From Streptomyces longwoodensis (GTDB taxonomy: Bacteria > Actinomycetota > Actinomycetes > Streptomycetales > Streptomycetaceae): a stretch of DNA of 61,184 nucleotides. The stretch covers positions 137,785 to 198,968 of the forward strand of contig NZ_KQ948565.1 in NCBI RefSeq assembly GCF_001514125.1, given 5' to 3'. Both the position numbers and the translations under genes were made by a program. Shown piece by piece: positions 50,782 through 58,179 of this stretch (its first letter is position 1; each line of letters opens with the position of its first letter). Below the pieces are notes generated by a model that was not told the DNA's origin, made no database searches, and saw nothing but the letters and a program-made list of their open reading frames with translations.

Positions 50782-51915
50782 TCACCAACCCAGTTCGTTC
50801 GCGGTGGTCTCGGCTATGGCGGGTGAGCAGGTCATGCCGCGCCCGCCGGGCCCGGTGACGAGCCAGACGCCCTCGCGCACCCGCTGCCGGTGCACCACGC
50901 GGGTGGTGTCGGTGCACTGCGCGTACACGCCCGCCCAGCGGCGGCGGATCGCGGGCAGCGGGCGGCCCAGGAGGGACTCGACGACGCCGGTGAGGTGCTC
51001 GTAGGGCTCCTCGACGGTGTCGAAGGCGAAGGGGTGCTCGTACTCGTGGGTGTCGCCGATGGTCAGGCCGCCGTCGGCGCGCTGCACCATCAGCAGCTGC
51101 ATGCGGTGGTCCGCGGCCGTGGCGGGCTGCGGCCGGCGGGCGTTCAGCTCGTCCAGGGCGGCCGAAGCGTACGCCGGGTAGTAGCGGAAGCTGTCGGCGT
51201 CGGCCACCGAGGTGGTCAGCGCCTCGCCGAGCGGGGCGGTCTGCATCATCTGCAGGCGCACCCTGCGCACCGGCAGGTCGGGGCCGGCGAGTTCGCGGAC
51301 CAGGCCGCCGAGCCAGGCGCCGGTGCACAGGACCACGGCGTCGCCGGTGTGCGTGTCGCCGTGGTCGTCGCGCACGGCGTGCTCACCGACCACGTCCCGC
51401 ACCTCGCGGCCGGGCAGGAAGGTGTAGCGCGGGGACTTCGACAGCTCGGCCCGCAGGGCGAGTTGCGCGGTGCGCGGCTCGACGGCCGCGTCCCGCTCGC
51501 AGTACAGGGCGGCGTCGAACTCCCCCCGCAGCGCCGGGTTCACGGCCCGGGCCTCGGCGGGGGTGAGCAGCTTGTACCCCCGGGCGGCGGCGTCCGGGCG
51601 GGCGACCGCGGCCTCGGCGACGGCCACTTCCAGGTCGCCGCGGACAGGGGTCAGCGAGCCGTTGGGGCGGAAGCCCAGGGCGGGGAGCCGGGCGCCGATC
51701 TCCTCCCACAGCTCCCGCGCGCGCAGCGCGGTGTCCAGTTCCTCGCCGCCCGCGCGGCCGCTCACCCAGATCTGGCCGAAGTTGCGCAGCGAGGCGCCGC
51801 GAGCCTCCGTCTCGCGCTCGATCTGTACGACCTCGTGGCCGCGGTTCATTGCGTGCCAGGCGTGCATGGTGCCCACCACGCCGGCTCCGACGACTATCAC
51901 TCTCACGTCCGTCAC
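50782..51915 (-). CDS. hpnW: FAD-dependent oxidoreductase of the HpnW family
   Basis: 377 residues. DADH loop VIVVGAGVVGTMHAWHAMNR, then IERETEARGASLRNFGQIWV and SGRAGGEELDTALRARELWE, matching TIGR03364 proteins found in phosphonate clusters. The C-terminal FAD segment is VREGVWLVTGPGGRGMTCSP. Homologs oxidize amino-substituted phosphonates to an aldehyde, which the neighbouring HAD enzyme would then cleave; the exact substrate here is not provable from sequence. GTG at 51915. Confidence 0.85.
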   Translation of the reverse strand: MTDVRVIVVGAGVVGTMHAWHAMNRGHEVVQIERETEARGASLRNFGQIWVSGRAGGEELDTALRARELWEEIGARLPALGFRPNGSLTPVRGDLEVAVAEAAVARPDAAARGYKLLTPAEARAVNPALRGEFDAALYCERDAAVEPRTAQLALRAELSKSPRYTFLPGREVRDVVGEHAVRDDHGDTHTGDAVVLCTGAWLGGLVRELAGPDLPVRRVRLQMMQTAPLGEALTTSVADADSFRYYPAYASAALDELNARRPQPATAADHRMQLLMVQRADGGLTIGDTHEYEHPFAFDTVEEPYEHLTGVVESLLGRPLPAIRRRWAGVYAQCTDTTRVVHRQRVREGVWLVTGPGGRGMTCSPAIAETTANELGW

Positions 51916-51987
51916 ACTCTTCGTCCTCGGGGAACCGGAGGAATCCGGTCTTCAACGAGAGCGTGAACTGGCCATCACTTTTGGGCT

Positions 51988-52020
51988 AGACCCGTTATCT
52001 TTTCGTGATCATACGGGTCT
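51988..52020. promoter_or_regulatory. Candidate GntR operator upstream of the aminophosphonate operon
   Basis: AGACCCGT at 51988-51995 and ACGGGTCT at 52013-52020, perfect 8-bp arms 17 bp apart, between hpnW and the GntR gene. The AT-rich spacer (ATCTTTTCGTGATCAT) may hold the -10 region of the operon promoter. Confidence 0.65.
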
Positions 52021-52046
52021 CGCGGAAGGTGCCGAATCGGTACTTA

Positions 52047-52802
52047 TCAGCCGTCGAGGCGCACGGTGAACGAGAAGCGGTCACCCCGGTACAGCGTCCG
52101 CACCCGCTCCAGCGGGCGGCCCCCCGTGTCCCGCGAGACGCGGTGGATGAGCAGCATCGGCAGGGCCGGCGGGGTCCCGACGAGCAGGGCCTCGCGCGGG
52201 GTGGCGAGCACGGTCTCGATGCGTTCGTCGGCGGAGCCGAAGCCGATCCCCTGCCGGGCCAGGTAGGCGTAGAACGACGAGTCCGGGTCGAACTCCGCGT
52301 CCAGGCGCGGCACTCGGTCCACCGCGACGTACGTGCTCTCCAGGCCGACCCGCTCGTCGTCGGCGAGCAGCACGCGCTCCAGGTGCCAGACGGGCTCGCC
52401 GCGCCCGAGGCCCGTCTCGGCGGCCAGCGCCTCGGGGCAGGGGAAGCGGTCGAGGGTGACGAGGGTACGGCCGGGGGTACGGCCCTGGCGGCGCACCCCC
52501 TCGGTGTAGCTGGCCAGGGACAGCGGCTGCTCCAGCTTGGGGCCGGCGACCACCGTGCCCCGGCCCCGTCGGCGCAGCTTGCCCTCGAGGACCAGCTCGC
52601 GCAGGGCCTGGCGCACGGTCTCGCGGGCCACCTCGTAGCGCTCGGACAGGTCGCGCTCGGTCGGGATCGGTGTTCCTTCGCCCAGCTCGTCCACGAGTCG
52701 GTCGATGCGCGCCTTCACCGCGTAGTACTTGGGCACGCGGCCGTGCTCCGGGATGCCGGAGCGGACGGGCGCTCCGGGGGCCTGGTCGTTCGGGTAGTCC
52801 AC
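52047..52802 (-). CDS. GntR-family regulator with UTRA ligand domain
   Basis: 251 residues. HTH VDELGEGTPIPTERDLSERY, EVARETVRQALRELVLEGKL and RRRGRGTVVAGPK; the UTRA domain (~95-250) includes FPCPEALAAETGLGRGEPVW, GLESTYVAVDRVPRL and the terminal RGDRFSFTVRLDG. HutC-type regulators often sense the substrate of the adjacent pathway. Located 131 bp upstream of hpnW on the same strand, it probably represses the operon until an aminophosphonate is present. The start may be later than 52802 (a GTG before PKYYAV). Confidence 0.9.
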   Translation of the reverse strand: MDYPNDQAPGAPVRSGIPEHGRVPKYYAVKARIDRLVDELGEGTPIPTERDLSERYEVARETVRQALRELVLEGKLRRRGRGTVVAGPKLEQPLSLASYTEGVRRQGRTPGRTLVTLDRFPCPEALAAETGLGRGEPVWHLERVLLADDERVGLESTYVAVDRVPRLDAEFDPDSSFYAYLARQGIGFGSADERIETVLATPREALLVGTPPALPMLLIHRVSRDTGGRPLERVRTLYRGDRFSFTVRLDG

Positions 52803-53086
52803 ACCCGGGATGGTCGCAGACCCGGCGGGCGCCCTCGGTACCGCGTCCCGTGCGCGGGTCGCGGGCGGCTCGGGGGCGGCTCGGGGCGGTCTGTGGAAGT
52901 CGGAGCGGTCCGCGGACGGTTTGAGCGGTCCGCGGAGGGTCGGAGCAGGAGGCGGGCGGGCGCCGTCGGCCCGTTTGGGCGGCCCCCGGCGCGGGACTCG
53001 GGGTGACGTCCGAGGCGGCGGCGTGCGCGCGGCACCCCTCGCGGCGACCGTGAGCGCATCAGCCCCACGACACCAGGGCGGTCTTC

Positions 53087-53377
53087 ATGTCCGAGGGCAC
53101 CGACACGGCCGACCAGGAAGAGCAGCGCGACGACCACGGAGCGGACTACGCCCGGGCCCGGGACCCCGAGGAGCCCGGCGCGCACTCGGGCGCGGAGAGC
53201 CAGGCCCAGGACCGGACCGTACCGGGCACGGCGAGCAGCAAGGAGGGGTACCAGCCGGACCACGGCACGACGGCGGGCCGCCCGCTCGAGGGCGTCGAGG
53301 TGCCGGAGGGCACCGCCGGCGCAGCCGCCGAGGCGCCGGACGGCGAGGACGACGGCGGGTCGGCGGACCGCGGTTGA
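53087..53377 (+). CDS. Small acidic hypothetical protein
   Basis: 96 residues, rich in Asp, Glu, Gly and Ala, with no hydrophobic segment and low sequence complexity; predicted disordered. Streptomyces often encode such proteins near stress genes, but no function is known. The coding frame has the expected third-position G/C bias. Confidence 0.55.
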   Translation: MSEGTDTADQEEQRDDHGADYARARDPEEPGAHSGAESQAQDRTVPGTASSKEGYQPDHGTTAGRPLEGVEVPEGTAGAAAEAPDGEDDGGSADRG

Positions 53378-53558
53378 TCCGCCCCGGCGCCGGACGCCTT
53401 CCCGCCCCCGGTAAAAAACCCGTTGCAGTCCACGCATCGATGTGTAAAGGCCGCATAAGGAGTTACCCGGGCCAGCGAGGACACCAAACGGCTTGGGGCC
53501 GCGGCGAGGGGTGAGCAGCTCACCGCCACCGCGGGCCGGAGAGAAAGAAGCAACAGCC

Positions 53559-54044
53559 ATGTCCACTTCCGCTTCACGGCCTTCCATGGAGACCCATCCG
53601 GACATCATCGACATGCGTCAGCGCCACGAGGTGGCCGAGCGCGCGACCAGCACGCCGCAGGGACAGGCCGTCGGGACACTGGCCTTCCTCACCGGCATCT
53701 ACCTGGCGGCTTCTCCGTGGATCGCCGGGTTCAACGGTCTGTCACGGCTCGCCGTCACCAACCTGCTCGTGGGGCTGGCCTACGCGCTGCTCATGAGCGG
53801 AGGGTTCGGCCGGGCCTACGAGCGCACCCACAGCATGGCGTGGGGCGCCTGCGCCCTGGGCCTGTGGACGATCGTCGCGCCGTGGGTGGTGGCGGGCGAC
53901 GTCAGCACCACCAGGACCGTCGTCAACAACGTCATCACCGGGGCGATCGCCGCCCTGCTGGCCATGGCCGCCAGTGCCGCGACCCGCGCAGCGGAGTCCG
54001 GCAAGGCACCCGCCGGCATGGGGGCGGGCTTCCCGCAGCACTGA
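53559..54044 (+). CDS. SPW-repeat membrane protein
   Basis: 161 residues. Two SPW motifs (IYLAASPWIAGF and LWTIVAPWVVAG), each starting a pair of membrane helices, with four helices overall (TLAFLTGIYLAASPW, LAVTNLLVGLAYALLMSG, ACALGLWTIVAPWV, VITGAIAALLAMAASA). The N-terminal 45 residues are cytoplasmic. SPW proteins are widespread in actinobacteria and uncharacterized. GGAGAGAAAGAAG lies upstream of the ATG; a perfect terminator follows. Confidence 0.88.
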   Translation: MSTSASRPSMETHPDIIDMRQRHEVAERATSTPQGQAVGTLAFLTGIYLAASPWIAGFNGLSRLAVTNLLVGLAYALLMSGGFGRAYERTHSMAWGACALGLWTIVAPWVVAGDVSTTRTVVNNVITGAIAALLAMAASAATRAAESGKAPAGMGAGFPQH

Positions 54045-54051
54045 CCGTCAT

Positions 54052-54098
54052 CACGTGTGAGGGCCGGCCGGACACTGTCCGGCCGGCCCTCACACGTG
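54052..54098. terminator. Very long perfect bidirectional terminator
   Basis: Two 23-base arms (54052-54074 and 54076-54098) around one central C, perfect. It lies 8 bp after the SPW gene and 47 bp after the convergent gene at 54145. Confidence 0.92.
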
Positions 54099-54144
54099 TG
54101 CCCTGTGGCCCGGCTCCGAGGCCCGCCCGCCTCCGGGGCCGCTG

Positions 54145-54606
54145 TCAGCGCGCCGACGCGATCAGCGCCTGGGGGGCGGCCTGCTTGATCCGGGTGTCGA
54201 GCCACTTCAGCTGGCGCTGGGTGTCGGTCTTGCAGCTCTCCACGACGTCCAGCAGCCCGTGGTCACGCGTTCCCTGCGCGGCCTGGCCGAGGACGGTCCA
54301 GGTGATGTCGACGAAGGAGGCCAGCGTGTACAGGTCCTGCAGGTCGCGCAGCAGGCCGACGCCGCCGGAGCGGGTGTCGGACAGCCCGTCGGCGTGCAGG
54401 CGCTCGGGCTCCTCCTCGTGCTGTTCGCCGTACCGCTCGGCCACGGGCGCGAGCCGTTCGACGTGGGCGTCGCACATCCGGGCCAGGGTGTGGCAGAGGC
54501 TGTGCACGTCCGGTTCGTCGGCGTGGCCGTCGGCGACCTGGCGGAAGGAGCCGGCGAGCGTGCGGGACGCGGTGTGCTGCAGACCGACGTAGGTGGCGAG
54601 GTGCAT
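54145..54606 (-). CDS. Helical hypothetical protein coupled to the molybdopterin oxidoreductase
   Basis: 153 residues, almost entirely helical (TLAGSFRQVADGHADEPDVH, LARMCDAHVERLAPVAERYG, DLQDLYTLASFVDITWTVLG). The pattern of His/Glu in helices resembles a four-helix bundle, and no signal peptide is seen. ATG lies 5 bp after the stop of the molybdopterin oxidoreductase, so they are co-translated. A chaperone or maturation role is possible but unproven. Confidence 0.65.
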   Translation of the reverse strand: MHLATYVGLQHTASRTLAGSFRQVADGHADEPDVHSLCHTLARMCDAHVERLAPVAERYGEQHEEEPERLHADGLSDTRSGGVGLLRDLQDLYTLASFVDITWTVLGQAAQGTRDHGLLDVVESCKTDTQRQLKWLDTRIKQAAPQALIASAR

Positions 54607-54611
54607 GGGGG

Positions 54612-57170
54612 TCAGTCCTTCGGGCCGGTGGCGGACGTCGTGGCCCCTCCGGAGCCGGGCTGCTCGCCCGAGTCCTCCGGCTGCCGCGCGGGTTGCGGGG
54701 GTTCGGCGGCGTACGGCTGTTCCCGTACGTCGGCCTCCGGGCCGCCGACGGTGGGCGGGACGCCCGTCGGGTCGGCGGGGGCGGACGCCGCGGTGGTGGG
54801 CGCGGGTGAGGGACCGGTGGCGTCGGCGATCTTGGTGACCTTGACCGCGGCGGTCTTGAACATCGGCTGCTTGGAGACCGGGTCCCATTCGGTGAGCGTC
54901 AGTTCGTTGGCGGCGCGGGGGGCGTCGCCGGGTGCCGCCCCGTCGGTGCCGGGCTGGTCCCAGTAGCCGTAGTGGAACGGCACGAACACCACGCCGTCCC
55001 GGCCGCGGCCGATCCGCACGGGCCCCTGCATGGCGCCCCGCCGCGACTCCACCCGTACGACGTCACCCTCCCCCACGGCCAGCCGTGCCGCGTCGCCGGC
55101 CGACAGCTCCACCCACACGCCGGGGGCCGCGCGGCGCAGCGAGCGGGAGCGGCCGGTCTTGGTGCGGGTGTGGAAGTGGTAGACGGTACGGCCGGTGGAG
55201 AGGACGAACGGGTACTCCTCCCCCGGTCCTTCCGGCGGCGGGACGTAGGCGGCCGCCTTGAGGAACGCCCGCCCGTCGGGGCGCAGGGCGCGGTACTCCT
55301 GCTCGCTGAGCGCGCCGCCGGTGAGCAGGTCGTGGCCGTAGGTCTCGCACACGTCCGGGTGGGTGGCGAACTGCGCGTCGGAGTAGAGGCGTTCGGTGCC
55401 CTCGGGGGCCTCCTCGTTCACGGGCCAGGGGATGCCGGTGCCGCCGCGGAGCTTGTCGTACGACAGGCCGGTGTAGTCCACAAGACGGCCGCGGGTGCAC
55501 TCCTTCCACGCCTCGAACGCCCCCTCCGGGTCGGACCACTTGACCAGCGGGGCGCCGTCCCGGTCGCGGAAGTCCATGCGGCGGGCGTAGTCCAGCCAGA
55601 TGTCCAGGTCGCTGCGGGCCTCGCCGGGCGGTTCGATCGCCTGGTCCGAGAGGTGCACGGTGCGGTCGACGTTGGTGAACGTGCCCTGCTTCTCGCCCCA
55701 CAGGGCGGCCGGCAGGACGACGTCGGCGTAGCGGGCGGTCTCGGTGAGGAAGCCGTCCTGGACGACGGTGAAGAGGGAGTCCTGCTGGAGGATCCTGCGG
55801 ATGCGGGGCAGGTCCGGCATGGACACCGCGGGGTTGGTGCCGGCGATCCACAGCAGTCCGATCGATCCCTGTTCGCAGTAGCGCCAGATCTGCAGGGCGT
55901 GGGTGGGCGGGGACCAGTGCGGGATGGTCAGCGGGTCGACGTTCCACAGCTCGGCCAGTTCCCGTACGTGGTCGGGGTTGTCCCAGTTGCGGAAGGCCGG
56001 GAGGTCTCCGTCGGCGCCGCACTCGCGGTTGTTCTGGGCGGTGGGCTGGCCGTTCATCTGGAGGATGCCGCAGCCGGGGCGGCCCAGCAGCCCGCGCAGC
56101 AGGTGCAGGTTGTTGACCGCGCAGGAGGCGGCGGTCGCCTGGTGGGACTGGTAGAAGCCCTGGAGGACCGTGGACAGCACCCGCTCGCTGGTGCCGAAGA
56201 TCTCGGCGGCGCGGCGGATGTCGTCGGCCGGGACCCGGCAGATCTCCGCCGCGTGCTCGGGGGTGTACGGCCCGACGGTGCTCCTGAGCTCGTCGAAGCC
56301 GAGGGTGTGCGCGGCGATGTACTCCTCGTCCAGCCAGCCATGATGGATCACCTCCCGAACCAGCGCGTTCATCAGCGCCTGGTTGGTGCCCGGGAGGGGT
56401 GCCAGGTGCACCCCGCCGGTGGCCCGCGCCGCCTCAGCGACCGGGGTGGTGCGGGGGTCGACCGCGACGATCCTCGGCGGGGTGGGTCCGTGGACCCGGT
56501 CCAGGATGCGCATCCACAGGACGGTCTGGGTCTCGGCCATGTTGTGCCCGTACAGGAACACCGCGTCGGTGGCCTCGATGTCGCTGTAGCTGCCCGGCTG
56601 TCCGTCCGAGCCGAAGCTCTCCTTCATCGCGGCGGCCGCGGTCGCGGTGCACAGGCGGGTGTTGCCGTCCATGTGCGGCGTGCCCAGCCCGGCCTTCCCG
56701 ATCACACCGAGGGTGTAGTACTCCTCCAGGAAGAGCTGTCCCGAGGTGTAGAAGCCGTGGCTCAGCGCTCCCGCGTCGGTGGCCAGCAACTGGCGGGAGC
56801 GCTCGACGATGCGGTCCATCGCCGTGTCCCAGTCGGTCTCGACCAGGTTCCCGCCCGCGTCGCGGACCAGGGGGCGGGTCAGGCGGTCGGTGCGGTTCCA
56901 CTGCCACGAGCCGTAGAGCCCCTTGGGGCCCAGACGGCCGTGGTTGACGGTGTCCGTCGCGCGGCCGCGGACGCCGACCATGCGGCCGTCCTTGACGGCG
57001 ATGTCGCAGCCGCAGCCGTTGCTGCACAGCACGCACGCCGACTGCACCCACCGGTCCACGTCCTGCTCGGTCACGGAGGAGTCGAGGTGGCTGTCGACGC
57101 GCACCGGCCAGGGCGTGTCCTTCTCGTGCGGCGTACGGGTGCCCCAGATGTCGGCGATCCGGTCGGTCAA
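54612..57170 (-). CDS. Molybdopterin oxidoreductase with atypical Fe-S ligand set
   Basis: 852 residues. N-terminal Cys46, 49, 53 and 55 in SACVLCSNGCGCDIAVKDG; at the usual fourth ligand (CxKG) the sequence is HGRLGPKG with Gly81. Cys174 in NTRLCTATAAAAMKE is the likely Mo ligand, as in assimilatory nitrate reductases and related enzymes. Mo-bisMGD binding blocks include FLYGHNMAETQT, LWIAGTNPAVSMPDLPRI and VVLPAALWGEKQGTFTNVDR; the molydopterin dinucleotide-binding domain ends near 790, followed by a Pro/Ala-rich tail. No twin-Arg signal, so it is cytoplasmic. TTG at 57170 follows AAGAGG. Electron donor and substrate unknown. Confidence 0.85.
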   Translation of the reverse strand: MTDRIADIWGTRTPHEKDTPWPVRVDSHLDSSVTEQDVDRWVQSACVLCSNGCGCDIAVKDGRMVGVRGRATDTVNHGRLGPKGLYGSWQWNRTDRLTRPLVRDAGGNLVETDWDTAMDRIVERSRQLLATDAGALSHGFYTSGQLFLEEYYTLGVIGKAGLGTPHMDGNTRLCTATAAAAMKESFGSDGQPGSYSDIEATDAVFLYGHNMAETQTVLWMRILDRVHGPTPPRIVAVDPRTTPVAEAARATGGVHLAPLPGTNQALMNALVREVIHHGWLDEEYIAAHTLGFDELRSTVGPYTPEHAAEICRVPADDIRRAAEIFGTSERVLSTVLQGFYQSHQATAASCAVNNLHLLRGLLGRPGCGILQMNGQPTAQNNRECGADGDLPAFRNWDNPDHVRELAELWNVDPLTIPHWSPPTHALQIWRYCEQGSIGLLWIAGTNPAVSMPDLPRIRRILQQDSLFTVVQDGFLTETARYADVVLPAALWGEKQGTFTNVDRTVHLSDQAIEPPGEARSDLDIWLDYARRMDFRDRDGAPLVKWSDPEGAFEAWKECTRGRLVDYTGLSYDKLRGGTGIPWPVNEEAPEGTERLYSDAQFATHPDVCETYGHDLLTGGALSEQEYRALRPDGRAFLKAAAYVPPPEGPGEEYPFVLSTGRTVYHFHTRTKTGRSRSLRRAAPGVWVELSAGDAARLAVGEGDVVRVESRRGAMQGPVRIGRGRDGVVFVPFHYGYWDQPGTDGAAPGDAPRAANELTLTEWDPVSKQPMFKTAAVKVTKIADATGPSPAPTTAASAPADPTGVPPTVGGPEADVREQPYAAEPPQPARQPEDSGEQPGSGGATTSATGPKD

Positions 57171-57265
57171 GGGAGCCTCTTTCCCAGGTCGAGCACACGG
57201 GCTGACCACCAGTACCCGCCCGGGAGCGACCGTTATCCCCACGGGACGCAAAGACCGCTGGTGGC

Positions 57266-58048
57266 CTAGCGGGTGGTCACACGTAAGGTTTCGGCGGTGG
57301 GGTCGGAGGCGTCCGGGATGAGCATTCCGGCGGCGACGCCGCTGGTCAGGTAGTCGACGACCTCCCGGGTGACGACCTCGCCCGGTGCGACGACGGGGAC
57401 GCCGGGCGGGTAGGGGCTGATCGTCTCCGCCGCGACGCGTCCCACGGCCCGGTCGGCCGGGACGTGCTCGGCGCTCGCGAAGAACGCGTCGCGGGGCAGC
57501 ATGGCCTGTTCGAGCTGGAGCGCCCGGGGCTCCGGCAGCCGGACCGCGGGCCGCTTCTCCAGGGTGTCGGCCTGCTCGACGAGCCGCTGCAGGGACTCGA
57601 CGAGGAGGTTCTCGGTCCGGTCGTCGTCGGCATGGGTGATCTGGGCGCTGATCCGGCAGGTGTCGGAGGAGCCGACGTCGACGTGGCAGTGGGCGCGGAG
57701 CCATTCGGCGGCCTGCATGCCGCTGATGCCGAGTTCCCGCACGTCGATGGTGATCTTCAACAGGTCCAGCTCCGCGGTCAGGCCCTCCTCGACCACTTCC
57801 TGGTCCATCAGCCGCAGACCGGGCAGGGCCGTGACGGCCTTGCGGACGCGTCCGGCGCGCTGGAGCGCCGCGTCCAGCAGACCGTGTCCCTGCTGGACCA
57901 TGTGGCGCCGCCAGCCGTCGAGGGTGGCGTACACGAGGGAGGAGGAGCTGGTGGTGCCCAGCAGGTCCTCGCGCTGCTTGAGCACCCCGGGGGAGATCCG
58001 GTCGCCCTGGAGGTGGAAGACGGAGCTCTGCTCGATGGCGCCGCCCAT
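57266..58048 (-). pseudogene. Truncated Orn/Lys/Arg decarboxylase, C-terminal part only
   Basis: 260 residues. MGGAIEQSSVFHLQGDRI, LKQREDLLGTTSSSSLVYAT and LDGWRRHMVQQGHGLLDAAL match the region just after the PLP-lysine (HKxxG) of the major domain, and the C-terminal domain is intact to LRVTTR. The first half, including the lysine, is missing. An in-frame TAA sits two codons before the ATG, so the frame cannot extend upstream. Full-length homologs are about twice as long. The codon for Leu near the end is TTA (57284-57286 on the complement), the bldA codon. Non-functional as a decarboxylase; residual dimer role cannot be excluded. Confidence 0.8.
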
Positions 58049-58179
58049 CTGTTAGCACGAGGGGCGGGGCCGAAACAGCGGGTGGGTGGCGCCCGACACC
58101 GATGCGGAACCCGTCACTCAAGGGTGACGGCGGGACCACCCGGCGGGACGCCGACCGGGCGTGGACTACCGTGGCCCGC

